Part shown: one piece after another, positions 30,121 through 41,160 of the stretch
How the letters are laid out: every line of letters begins with the position of its first letter
How positions within the stretch are numbered: the stretch's first letter is position 1
Assembly (NCBI GenBank): GCA_029959085.1
Contig: JARWIR010000001.1
Span: 69,130,899 to 69,194,898, forward strand
Direction of reading: 5' to 3'
DNA: 64,000 bases
From: Nemophila menziesii
Taxonomy: Eukaryota > Streptophyta > Magnoliopsida > Boraginales > Hydrophyllaceae
The notes under the pieces: model-generated
The model's database searches: none
What the model saw: only the letters and a program-made list of their open reading frames with translations
What the model was told of the DNA's origin: nothing
Made by a program: the position numbers and the translations under genes

Positions 30121-31212
30121 AATGCATGTATCACTTTTGTTTAAGAAATATATGGACGATAGGGACATTTGACCCAAGTTTTTACGCAATATTTAGTTAT
30201 GTTCAGGGTAGTGGTAGGTTAGGAATGACTAGGGCCTCACAAACACATGACTTAAGAAATGTGCATACTTTCAAGAAAATTAAGCACGACAAATGCTTGA
30301 TTTAAGAGTACCTTCGGGCATGATTGCGTCCCTTGGGAGAGGACATGGAGACTTATCTCTCATAAAGACTTAAAGAAATATGAGATGATATACACTCAAT
30401 CACCTTACTGAACATGTCATATCAACTAATGTATAGGGGACATGGAGGGCCCTATTAGTTCCTATAAATACCACTGACCAAATATCTTAGAGAAGGTACA
30501 CATTCTTTTACCACCCTATACTCTCCCACTTCTGTGACACACCTAAGTATACTGACATGAGTGTTAGAGTGTCATTGGAGGAATACACCTCCTTGGGCCT
30601 AACCAAGTATGTGTACGATGGACAATGTCGATGTACAATGTAGCTCAAGGAAACCCATCTCGCAATGCTAGGTAGCTTATCTTAGACGTTACTCATCATT
30701 ACTATTATCTAGATGTCTATGAGACCTACTTAGGATGCTACATAATACCTTTTGAAGACAGATTAGTGGATCTAGAGCTAATTAGTTTGCCTTTGTCTTA
30801 ATTAGTTGTAATAATAAATCGGGTAGATCAATGATTGACCGGGTAAGATAGTCTATGTGGTAATAAATACAAGAATATTCATCGAGGCCCTTTTTACTAT
30901 ATAAAATAGTCTTGCAATCATATCACATCACCTAAATCCTAGCCATCATGAAATATAGTTAGTTCCTACTACTAGGATTGGGAATGATGACAGGAATCGC
31001 ATCAAGAGATAGTAATCTCGTTATTTTGTACATCCCTTTCATTTCATCATGTTTAATTAATATTCAATATTCATGAGGTAAATTTGTTTGATCCTTTAAT
31101 TATTTATTATAAACCTTTATGAGTATAGCAGGGTTAGTGTGTAAATTTAATATTTTATGCTAGTTTTTTGTGCGATATCCAAGAGAAATTTCTAGATTTT
31201 TTTATTATTTTT
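30120..31212 (+). repeat. Possible decayed Tat-type LTR fragment
   Basis: A TATAAATACC core (about 30465) is followed 60-130 bp later by CTGACATGAGTGTTAGAGTG and ACACCTCCTTGGGCC. That resembles the R/U5 start of plant Tat/Ogre-type LTRs (CTGACTTGAGCGTCGGAGTG pattern). Ends were not found, and Element 1 is inserted at 31,212. No protein coding is seen. Confidence 0.35.
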
Positions 31213-32717
31213 TGGTGTGGCCTAAGGTGTGATAAAAAGATGTATAAAATAAGTGCAAATAAACACCCTACGCTAACACGGTACTGCAAGTATTACATGA
31301 AGTATGCAAGTTTTAATGATAAGAAGATTCGTTCCTCAGAGACTGACGAAAGTTAGAGAGAACTTATGCTAATTATCAAGTGCAGATAATTAAGCTAGAG
31401 ATAATAATACGCAAGTAGAAAGAAGAGATAGACAAATATTTATTTGGTTTTTAAATAATAAAACTAAACTAATAAACTAAAGACAGAAAATAAATAAAAG
31501 AAAAGAGAATAGTATGAATGTTAGCTTGAGTAATTAGCATGTAATCCCCACTAGTTTTGCCGTTCTAAACATGTAAGGGTGAATTATGTAGTATTTCAAT
31601 AATCGGTTCCCATTCGCTATCAGTAGTTTAAAATAGGATTTACCTGTGTCAATAAGGCTTCCTAAGCAAACTTTTCCTGTAATTAATAAATAGTCACAAG
31701 AACTAAACCATAGTGATTATCTAGTTAGGTTGGGGTGTCAGATCAAACCTTGTACTAGAAGTTATGTGCTAAACATGTAATTAAACACTGTTGTCAATGG
31801 TGACCTAATTACTAGATGGTAATTCTATATGGGTGCACTTCCACAAGAACACAAAATATAAATCCAAACACATAAACAGAGAATAAAAACTATAATTCAA
31901 TTTAAAACATTAAGTTCCCAAATTAGATAGATGTCAATCAAAACTAGGTTTCATACATATAAGCTAAAAAATCAAGCTAAAAAGAATTAATTCATACTAA
32001 GAAGAGAAGAGAAAAGAATTACAGAATAAGAGGTTGAAGGAAACATATGGTGTTCTGCTCCTTCCAGACTTCTTCTCTTGTGTTGCAGCTTCCTCTTGGC
32101 CTTAAGGTCTGGCCAAGGATGATTTTCTAATGTTAAGAGGCTGTATTTATAGTGTATAGGTTGACCTAATTCGTTTTCTTGAAGGAGAAGTAAGTGGTGG
32201 ACTCCAAGCCCAACTCAAATTCGTAAGGAAATAAAGATAAACACTGCTGGACCGTTTTGGGCATATCTTCTTCGTTATTGGTCGGTTTGAGCTCCATAAT
32301 ATACCAAAAGAATCATCACAGAATTATCTATGTCCCTATGAAAGGAATATTCCAAAATCGGCTTCCTTGTAGGAGTAATTACCACTTCTTTAGGCGTGTG
32401 CTGCAGAATCTCAGATTTAGGCAGCTTTTCCTTTTCCTAATTGAACTCCGTTTCCTCCATCTCCAATTACCATGCATATCTCTTTCCATATCTTGTAGTC
32501 TTTGACTTGGACTCTAATTAATCTCCATAATTATCTTTAAAGCTTCACACTAAATAAACAATTAAACCCAATATGCTCTAAAAATATTATGTTACTAAAT
32601 CAAGACCCAAAATAGGAAAGTGCACTAAACTAAGCTCAATTCAACATATAAACTAATAAATAAGCCTAAAATGATGTCTCAGAATTATATTATATTATCA
32701 CAAATGAGGAGACATCA
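31213..32717 (-). repeat. Element 1 3' LTR
   Basis: In element orientation it starts TGATGTCTCC at 32717 and ends CCACACCA at 31213. A TATA box (TATTTATA on plus) is at 32144-32151. The conserved promoter-proximal block is at 32168-32226. Confidence 0.88.
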
Positions 32718-32727
32718 AGACCCCCAA
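32718..32727 (-). promoter_or_regulatory. Element 1 polypurine tract
   Basis: The minus strand reads TTGGGGGTCT directly before the 3' LTR TGATGTCTCC. It serves as the plus-strand primer in reverse transcription. Confidence 0.7.
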
Positions 32728-32734
32728 CTCAAAG

Positions 32735-32753
32735 TTGTATCGTCCCGATACAA
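32735..32753 (-). other. Hairpin just upstream of the polypurine tract (Element 1)
   Basis: In element orientation TTGTATCG, loop GGA, CGATACAA gives an 8-bp perfect stem. It lies 7 nt upstream of the polypurine tract. The same structure with different stem bases occurs in Element 2 and in the plus-strand element. Confidence 0.7.
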
Positions 32754-34260
32754 TAAAAGTAAAGAACAGTAGGGAAGTCAAGAAGAAGAAGTAGGAGGAG
32801 AATAAGAACATAACACAATGAATGATCCTAGAGCAAAATATCTAAAAAGTCTCATGTAGTAATTCTCAAGAAATAATGCACAAGTATGCTTAATACACAT
32901 GTAATCAACAATCCATAAATTTAAGTCGAGATTAATTTCGCAATGCCAGAAGGAGAGGATGATAACTTAGTTCATGTTAATGGCTATAGGTTGTTCATAG
33001 GTCCCAATATAGCATCCAATGGTCCACTCATCTATTACCTAATAGCTCAATTGTTTCTCCATCTGTTATTTAGAAATCCTAAGGTCTTTGGTTATAACGT
33101 GGCTTAAGGACGGGTGTGGTATATTTGGATAATGAAAAGTGAGATTTTGGCTCTCTCCTCACTAGCCATCAATGAATCGCCCTAGAGCTTGAGTTTTCAC
33201 TCGAAGATGTTCTCACTCAACCCAATTTATTGATGCTTTTGATTTGCATCCCCAATTAATCCCAATTAAAACCTTTTATGATGATTTACAAATTCCACTT
33301 TGCCGGTCCGAATATATATTTTCTTTTCAAATCAATTTTTTTCTTTTGTATAGCTATGATTCTCTTTTTGATGTTGAGATATCACGCTATTTTTTTCATA
33401 TATATATATATATTCTTTTTATGCCCTTGTTGGCAAATCTAGCTCGTAGCTTCTTTTTCATTCACTATTACCCCGGCAAAGGGTTACAATAATAACAATT
33501 TCATCATCAATAAAATCACAATTACAATTTCCAAATCCCAATGTTCCCTAATGATGAAACCCACCACCCCAAACTCAAGCTCTAAAACGAGTTGTCTTAG
33601 GTTTTGCGATTCGAGTGCGGGTCATATAGATAAGTCCTACAAACTAAGGGTATGTATTATAATGTGTTTCAATAAAAAGGCTTTAGAAAAGCTCAGAGGG
33701 GCTAAGATGGATAAATAATAACAATAATCAAATAAAAGGGTGAGAAGGTATAAAAGGCTTCAAGTGTTTTTAACATGAAAGAACTGCCTTATTCATTTTT
33801 CTAACTACCAGATTTCGTTACTTTTTCATTATTAGTTCATAGATAAGCAGGTTTTCAACTAATTTCAAACCTCACGTTCTACACACCAAATTACTCTCCC
33901 TAAGTTTCAACGTGACTTGTTAGCATTGCTCATTAACTTTCCCAGCTTTTATTTCCTGTTTTCATACATGCACCTAAACAATTTTGTGACATATTTCAAA
34001 AACATACTACTTACTATTATTAACTTAATTAAATCATGCTCAATAGGTACATTCAACATATTCTATGCCTAATTCTCCCCAAAATTTTTTAAATTTTATG
34101 TAAAAACAAAAAGAAAGATGAGGACAACGAATCCCCACCCCCAACTAAAAAATGAGCAGTGTCCCCACGACTCGAAAAAGACTCAAGAAAAATAAAATTT
34201 AAAATTAGCATACATATTGAACATAAAAGAAATGGTAGGGAAGAAAGAAAACATACTCTT
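32754..34260 (-). other. Element 1 3' untranslated region
   Basis: About 1.5 kb without credible coding. It is related to 47723-49190 of Element 2 and to 45524-45912 plus 57953-58423 of the plus-strand element; shared marks include GGCTCTCTCCTCACT, CATCAATGAATCGCCC, TTTGCCGGTCCGAATATATA, TGATTCTCTTTTTGATGTTG and ACCCCGGCAAAGGGTTACAA. The open frame at 33244-33492 is on the wrong strand and low in complexity. Confidence 0.6.
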
Positions 34261-34278
34261 CGAGGCTATTACCTCGCC

Positions 34279-34853
34279 TTAATGACATCCAAGATAGGAT
34301 TTTGCTGGATTTTTCTTTGATTGCTCGAGGAGTGTTATAATGTACTCCTTTCCTTCTTTTGAAAGTTGCGTAATTACTCTCAAAACTTCAATGATCCAAG
34401 CATTGTCAATATTGTTAATCATCTTAAATTCACGTGTTTTTTCTTCACCCAACTTCTTATTCGCTTTTCCGCTCAAGACACGTGATCATAGTAGGATATT
34501 GCATTAAATAACGATATAGTAGATATCGAAAATCATATCACCTCCTCATCGATCAACGATTTCACATCTTCTTCTTCTTCTCACACAATACAATTCACAA
34601 AAAGAACGTTTTTAAAACGTCTTACCATTAACGCAAACCAACCCAATCTTTCCAAATCTCCACGAATCTTCATGTGTTCTCCTTCAACTTCTTCTTCAAA
34701 TACATTCTTATAAGAAAAAGGTAGTTCCTTTAATTGTTTCCTTGGAGAAGCTATCAGGGCCCTTGAAGCTTTCACTTTTTCTTTGGGTGTAAGGTCTTTG
34801 ATTTGTAGACGTTGTGTTGTCTTCTTCACTAAAGTTGGAATCTTTTTGCTCAT
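34279..34853 (-). pseudogene. Accessory ORF remnant downstream of pol position (Element 1)
   Basis: Two short minus-strand frames remain. The first (ATG 34853) holds LPFSYKNVF and IRGDLERLGWFALMV, which resembles the plant-transposon domain of the extra ORF that follows pol in Athila-type elements (xxRGW...VREFYANL pattern). The second (34476-34279) is Lys/Glu-rich and may be coiled coil. Stops and shifts separate them. Assignment is tentative. Confidence 0.4.
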
Positions 34854-35092
34854 TGGATCAACACAGCATGCTAACCTCTCTTCTCTTGACTTGTTTTACC
34901 CTTTGAATTGGAACTAGGACTTTTCTCACTTGATTTCTTCTCAATTATATCCAATACCTTGATTCTCTTCATCTCCCTTTCAGTAGATAATGTTCATGTT
35001 CTCTTAATCATCCCAATTGACCCCCAACTCAAAGCTTTAACCACTCTTGAAATTTGAAACTCTTGATTATTGGTTGTACAAGCTTTATTGGG

Positions 35093-35447
35093 TTAGGAGA
35101 GGTGATTGGATGATGATTCTCTATGTGGGTAAGATGGATTCTTCATGGATTGGTATGAATTTAAGAAATTGTAGGATGAATTTCTGAAATTTAAGCTTTT
35201 GATTCTTGGATTCAAGGTGTTTTGGTATGGATTGGGTGTTTGATTTTCTCTTGTAATGATATGGAGAGAAGGTTTGATGTGTTTCTCTTGATGATTGGTG
35301 AAGGTTTTGATGAGCTTCAATGGAGTTGGGAGAGTTTTGGAGAAGAGAAATAGGCTTAAGGTTTATAAAATTCGGAATTAAAAGCTTCATACCTCTTTTA
35401 TAACCAAAATCCCGTAACTCTCTCTCTATCGGCGCCGCGCGGACCAT
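35093..35447 (-). other. Transcribed-strand open frames of doubtful coding value
   Basis: Two overlapping minus frames rich in Asn, Ser, His and Pro lie between the GC-rich repeats and the accessory ORF. They match no motif I know. I regard them as untranslated sequence of Element 1. Confidence 0.3.
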
Positions 35448-35840
35448 GGCTGCGGACTAGGGGTGTACCGCGGGGTACACCGCAGCTTCTGTTGCTTCAA
35501 AATTTTTTAGCCTCTGCATAATACACGTGGTACGACTCCGTGGCACGGGTTTTGGAATCGCGGACCAGAGGCGCGGAACATGGGTACACCGCAGGGTGTA
35601 CCGGAGCTTCTGTAGCCTTCTTCGTCAAAATACCCATGGTACCTACCCCGTGGCACGCGTTTTAGGCGTGCGGACCAGGGGTGCGGTGCAGGGGGGATAG
35701 TCCGCACGTGTCGATTTTTCGTCTCTGGATAAGACCCGCGGCTCCAACCCGTGGTACGGGTTTTTGCTTTGCGGACTATAGCTGCGGTATAGGGGTACAC
35801 CGCAGGGGTACTCCGCACTGGTCTTTTCTCCGTTCCGAAA
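35420..35840 (-). repeat. GC-rich tandem repeat with hairpins (Element 1)
   Basis: Four units of about 102-118 bp (GCGGAC anchors at about 35441, 35559, 35669 and 35771) stand out as GC-rich in AT-rich surroundings. Units carry GTGGCACGGGTTTT, GCGGACCAG and a GTACACCGCAG-type core. Arms within units pair: GTGTACC with GGTACAC near 35463-35480, GGTACACC with GGTGTACC near 35583-35602, and GTGCGG with CCGCAC near 35681-35707. Confidence 0.8.
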
Positions 35841-35965
35841 ATTTTGCTCGCTTCCCTAACTCGATTTCTCCAATACCTACACACCAAAAACACTAATACC
35901 TTTCTCAAATATGCATTATCAACTAAAAATAACTAAACTAAACATAAACTAAAAACGTAAAAGAC

Positions 35966-35968
<3 letters not shown>

Positions 35969-36008
<40 letters not shown>
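35969..36008. repeat. (AT)n microsatellite near the pol-deletion junction
   Basis: About 20 AT units lie between the GC-rich repeats and the end of gag, close to where pro-pol is missing. Confidence 0.85.
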
Positions 36009-36014
<6 letters not shown>

Positions 36015-36076
36015 CGGGTTGTCTCCCGTACATCACTTTTGTTTAACGTCTTTTAAAGTTAGACGTGTTACCTCGA

Positions 36077-37291
36077 TTAAGGATGACGAAATTTCCACCC
36101 TTTGCCTCTAATTTCCACGAACTTTTCAGCTCGATTCTTCATAATCATGGATGGTTTCATCCAAGATTTCGTGGGAATGGGTGTTTCTGGTGGTAGCTCT
36201 AATTCTTTTGTAGCACTACACTCCTCTTGCAATCCATTCATCTTTTCAGTTTCTAAACTTCGTTTGTTAGAAAGAATGTCCTTCATGAATTTTAGATATG
36301 TCGGCATTCTCTTGAGAGCTTCTACAAACGGTATTTTAATCTCTAACTTGTTCACCATGTCAACGAACTTCTTGAATTCCAGGTCATTGTCCTTTCTGAC
36401 ACGTGAAGGGAATGGTGGAGGAGGACATGTGTTGGTTACCACTGGCTTCTCTTTCTTTTCTGGTGTCTTCTCTTGGACACTTTTTTGTTCAACTACCTCT
36501 TCGACCTTATCTTTTGTTGTTTCTTCTCCCCCCGTTTCTAGAATAGGGACTGGTTCTGGTTCGGGTTTTGGTGGAGGTTGTTGTTTTCCACTCCTTAATT
36601 CAACTGCATGACAAACATTGTTTTCTGGAGCACTAGTATCACTTCGGAGTTGCCCTTCTGCAAAGATTTGCAGTTTATTTACCATTTGTGACACTGTATG
36701 CTCAATCTTCTTAAACGCGTTGGCTGAGTTTTGGATTCTTTGTTGGCTAATCTCCATGTTTTCAATTAAGTTCATTATCTCAGCCATGCTTGATTTCGAA
36801 CTCGAAGGTTGTTCTTGTATGGTTTGCTGCATTAAATAAGGAGGTGGTTATTGATAAGCTTCATTATAAATCGGCGCTTCTTGATAGATAGGTTGTGGAG
36901 GATAGTGGGATTGTGGTCGTGGTTGATAATAATCATCATAATAATGGTTATTATGATAATAGGTCTGTTGATCTCCGACCCAATTGTAATTCTGTGGGGG
37001 CTGATAATCAGCGTAATTTCCTTGGGATTGATAATAACCATCATAATAATGGTCTCTTAGATAAGGCATGAAGGAAATTGAGGCTGGATTATTCATGCAA
37101 TATTCCCACGAGTGATCTTTTGCTCCACAACTAGGACATGAAGGTAAGGTATGTACTTGATTCCTCTGAGCTAGTTTTCGCGATTGTTCTCGTAATTCCT
37201 CAAGTTGTTGGTTTAACTCTTTGAGCTTTAGAGATTCTAAAGTCTCTGTTTGTTTTTCCTGATTCGAACGACCAACTTCTCTTGGTTTCAT
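36077..37291 (-). pseudogene. Element 1 gag, C-terminal half only
   Basis: One frame from 37291 to 36077 with a single TAA (36848-36850). It begins after the place where the Retrotrans_gag domain should be. It holds a Glu/Gln-rich helix, a zinc knuckle CPSCGAKDHSWEYC (CX2CX4HX4C) and a Tyr/Asn/Pro-rich segment. After the stop come a coiled-coil-like region, CHAVELRSGKQ (the LRSGK motif of Athila/Tat gag) and the conserved FVDMVNKLEIKIPFVEALKR ... YLKFMKDILSNKR ... EECSA block. It ends before the protease motif. Only ~180 bp separate its start from the primer site, against ~1 kb in Element 2, so the N-terminal gag is deleted as well. Confidence 0.82.
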
Positions 37292-37468
37292 GAAAATTCT
37301 CCATAATAGTATTAACTTCTTCAGGATCTAATAACACGAAACCTTTATCTCCTAATAAATCTGCTTTCGCCTAAAAAAATCTGTAAAACAAAAACTAAAA
37401 AGAAAAGCGTAAAATAGAACTAACTAAAATATAAGCACAAGATAATTGCACAAGGACTAACGATGTAG

Positions 37469-37486
37469 TCCCCGGCAGCGGCGCCA
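37469..37486 (-). promoter_or_regulatory. Element 1 primer-binding site (tRNA-Asp)
   Basis: The minus strand reads TGGCGCCGCTGCCGGGGA, complementary to the 3' end of plant tRNA-Asp (one mismatch, CGCTG for CGTTG). It lies 6 nt inside the 5' LTR end, as in Athila-type elements. Confidence 0.85.
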
Positions 37487-37492
37487 AAAACT

Positions 37493-38999
37493 TGGTGTGG
37501 CCTAAGGTGTGATAAAAAGATGTATAAAATAAGTGCAAATAAACACCCTACGCTAACACGGTACTGCAAGTATTACAGGACGTATGCAAGTTTTAATGAT
37601 AAGAATATTCGTTCCTCAGAGACTGACGAAAGTTAGAGAGAACTTATGCAAATTATCAAGTGCAAATAATTAAGCTAGAGATAATAATACGCAAGTAGAA
37701 AGAAGAGATAGACAAATATTTATTTGGTTTTTAAATAATAAAACTAAACTAATAAACTAAAGACAGAAAATAAATAAAAGAAAAGAGAATAGTATGAATG
37801 TTAGCTTGAGTAATTAGCATGTAATCCCCACTAGTTTTGCCGTCCTAAACATGTAAGGGTGAATTATGTAGTATTTCAATAATCGGTTCCAATTCGCTAT
37901 CGGTAGTTTAAAATAGGATTTACCTGTGTCAATAAGGCTTCCTAAGCAAACTTTTCCTGTAATTGGTAAATAGTCACAAGAACTAAACCATAGTGATTAT
38001 CTAGTTAGGTTGGGTTTTCAGATCAAACCTTGTACTAGAAGTTATGTGCTAAACATGTAATTAAACACTGTTGTCAATGGTGACCTAATTACTAGATGAT
38101 AATTCTATATGGGTGCACTTCCACAAGAACACAGAATATAAATCCAAACACATAAACAGAGAATAAAAACTATAATTCAATTTAAAACATTAAGTTCCCA
38201 AATTAGATAGATGTCAATCAAAACTAGGGTTCATACATATATGCTAAAAACTCAAGCTAAAAAGAATTAATTCATACTAAGAAGAGAAGAGAAAAGAATT
38301 ACATAATAAGAGGTTGAAGGAAACATATGGTGTTCTGCTCCTTCCAGTCTTCTTCTCTTGTGTTTCAGCTTCCTCTTGGCCTTAAGGTCTGGCCAAGGAT
38401 GATTTTATAATGTTAAGAGGCTGTGTTTACAGTGTATAGGTTGACCTAATTCGTTTTCTTGAAGGAGAAGTAAGTGGTGGACTCCAAGCCCAACTCAAAT
38501 TCATAAGGAAATAAAGATAAACACTGCTGGACCGTTTTGTGCATATCTTCTTCGTTATTGGTCGGTTTGAGCTCCATAATATACCAAAAGAATCGTCACA
38601 GAATTATCTATGTCCCTATAAAAGGAATCTTCCAAAATCGGCTTCCTTGTAGGAGTAATTACCACTTCTTTAGGCGTGTGCTGCAGAATCTCAGATTTAG
38701 GCAGCTTTTCCTTTTCCTAATTGAACTCTGTTTCCTTCTATCTCCAATTACCATGCATATCTCTTTCCATATCTTGTAGACTTTGACTTGGACTCTAATT
38801 AATCTCCATAATTATATTTAAAGCTTCACACTAAATAAACAATTAAACCCAATATGCTCTAAAAATATTATGTTACTAAATCAAGACCCAAAATAGGAAA
38901 TTGCGCACTAAACTAAGCTCAATTCAACCTAGAAACTAATAAATAAGCGTAAAATGATGTCTCATAATTATATTATATTATCACAAATGCGGAGACATC
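37493..38999 (-). repeat. Element 1 5' LTR
   Basis: 1507 bp, same ends as the 3' LTR. The TATA position (38424-38431) reads TGTTTACA on plus instead of TATTTATA, so this copy's promoter may be weakened. The conserved upstream block is at 38448-38506. Confidence 0.88.
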
Positions 39000-41160
39000 A
39001 TTTTTCCATAATTTTTATTATTGTTTTTTCATTATGTTTAGGTAAAAAAATCATCAAATGGCCTTGATAGCTTGTGGTGGTATCTTAAAGTACCGACATC
39101 GACAACCACCAATGGGACAGCGGTGCACCTCTAGTGTTGGAGAAATACAAATTTCTATGTTATGGGTTGACATTCTTATTGTCTTCTTGTCTATGTGGCC
39201 TCGTTTATACATTTATGCATTCATTTTGCAATTGCGCCTCTTATAGTACAATTATGTGAAACAAGTTTACAACCATGAGGCATTGGCATTGGTTCATCTC
39301 CGCTTGATGAGCTTCCATCCCTTCGAACTTGCGTTTGGTCTCACCAAATCCTCTTACATTCTACTTCAATTATTCATCTTTGTATTTCTACGATGTCCAG
39401 GATTAGTGGGGAAAATTGATTTTGTTCTTATAAAACTTTTTGTGTCTTAACACTAAGGCATACCATGTTGGTTGCTGATATACCTTCCCGTACTTGAAGT
39501 ACCACCCCATTCAACAGAAAATTTACAATATGAGGATTGGAAGCTATACCATATTCCTTTCTCACATCCTCTCCTCATTTCACCCCCTTTGCTACACATA
39601 AAGAGGAAATCTAAATAGGGGACTTGCGGGTTCTTAGATTCTTGGGCTCCTAATTAATGCATCAATCTGCTAATTCACCATTAATAAGGAGAAAATGCCA
39701 TGCAAGCCTAAGACAAAAAAAGGGTGTCACCTCATGTGCTCAACACAAGACCACTCTCCTCAAAGACCAAGAAGAGTGTCAGGTACACAGAATATAATGA
39801 GGTAAGAATTATAGGACTACACGCGATAGGACTCTAGTCAACTTCCACCCACCACTTCAAGACATCAAACTAGTGCTACCCACGATCTTCTTGTGGCTAT
39901 TATCAGGTGTGGCCCACTAAGAAAACATAATGGAAACTACATAGTGATAGTCTAAAAAATATAGGCCAATTAGTTTTAGGTAGTGTCGTAGTAGAAATAA
40001 TGGGGAGAAAGAGAGAATGTGTCAGTTGGCGATTAATAGTATAAATAGATTTATTGCCAACTGATATAATCACTAATCACTCTGGATAAGTTCAAGCCAT
40101 GTTACGAATAGAGTTTTATATTTACCCTAAATTACTTTCCTTGTATCTTCGGTTACTACATTGCTTACACTTTGTCATTCTACCCAATTACTTCAATTCC
40201 TCACGATAAGACATTGTCACTTTGACCAAAATCTTCACTGGTAAAATCTATCCTATCAGTTTGGTGTCCTATGTGGGAAGTGATAGAGTTTTTACCCATT
40301 AAGATACCACATTAATGGCTAATACTACAGTCAGTGACAAGACGTAACCGTGTCACAAAAATCAACGAGATGGAGAAATAACCTCCAACTCTAAAGAATC
40401 CTGTCATGTAGAATCCTTGGAGAAGTAGGTGGTGGTTCCATCCCGGTGATGTCAACCATCACCGTAGAGACTAGCGTACCAACCAAAGTGGAGGAAACAA
40501 CCCCACTTGAACTAGAGGTAGTAGAAGACTCGATAAACATAGACAAATCACCCTTTGCAAAACACCTATGGGTTGGCTAATTCAGACCCAATATTCACAC
40601 ACTCTTGCATTATCCTCAACTAGATATTGATTTAAACCCTTTAACATCAAATGCTTGTTACAGACCCTACATCAATGATCAACAAGGAGGAATTGCCTTG
40701 CACGTAATATTCTGAACACCACCGAGGTCCCGAAACCCTACATACTACAAGAGTTACCACGATGAACGCCCCTGGTGGAACTGATCGAGGAGACAGGAGC
40801 AACCAAGATAACCCTTCTACGTATGAGACACTAAATGTATCACTACCTCGCCAATTTAAGCCGCAAAACCATGCATACCCCAAGAGGTCCTTATGCTGAA
40901 CACACTTGTTTAGAGTTGACCGAGGAGCAAGGAGCAACCAAGGCAACCCCTTTACTTGGGAGATACTGGGTGTATCACTACCTCTTAAATTAAGCCGCCA
41001 TAACTACCCGCCTATAACTGATCAAGATACCTAGATCAACACATCAACATGTATAAGAGACACAAGGAATTGATAACCAATTTGATTCCATCTTCTGTCG
41101 TGCCTCTCCTTCCACTTTATCAAGAAGAGTGCAACAATACTTCTCCAAGTTAGAGATTAG
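39000..41160. other. Flank of Element 1: decayed retrotransposon-like DNA
   Basis: No gene is recognised. Frames at 39058-39450 (+) are hydrophobic and unassigned. 39960-40260 (+) has a TATAAATA core (about 40030) and leads into a primer-site-like motif at 40260. 40430-41050 is moderately GC-rich with a repeated segment (GAxGAGACAGGAGCAACCAAG near 40785 and GAGGAGCAAGGAGCAACCAA near 40921, each followed by ~50 similar bp), without an intact frame. Confidence 0.4.
40260..40280 (+). promoter_or_regulatory. Possible degenerate primer site of a Tat-type element
   Basis: TTTGGTGTCCTATGTGGGAA resembles TTTGGCGCCGTCTGTGGGAA, the common start after the 5' LTR of plant Tat/Ogre elements. The LTR upstream cannot be delimited. 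Confidence 0.35.

Larger units (their letters stand above)
31213..38999 (-). mobile_element. Element 1: non-autonomous Athila/Tat-like LTR retrotransposon
   Basis: 7.79 kb between TGGTGTGG (31213) and GAGACATCA (38999), flanked by TTTTT on both sides (31208-31212, 39000-39004). LTRs of 1505 and 1507 bp differ at roughly 40 sites by eye (~97% identity). The minus-strand order is 5' LTR, tRNA-Asp primer site, gag C-terminal half, GC-rich tandem repeat, accessory ORF remnant, long untranslated region, hairpin, polypurine tract, 3' LTR. The gag N-terminus and all of protease, RT, RNase H and integrase are absent. Because the two LTRs are nearly alike, this deleted form was probably copied with enzymes supplied by a relative. 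Confidence 0.88.

Noticed and set aside
36102..37060. Long plus-strand open frames opposite gag
   Set aside because: Antisense shadows of the Element 1 gag remnant, with repetitive Ile/Gly composition.
37469..37486. Match to tRNA-Asp 3' end as a possible tRNA gene
   Set aside because: Only 18 nt, placed 6 nt inside an LTR; it is a retrotransposon primer site, as at 43918 and 56154.
39058..39450. Hydrophobic plus frames as a membrane-protein gene
   Set aside because: Two short unrelated frames with a stop between them, in decayed retroelement-like DNA; no motif.
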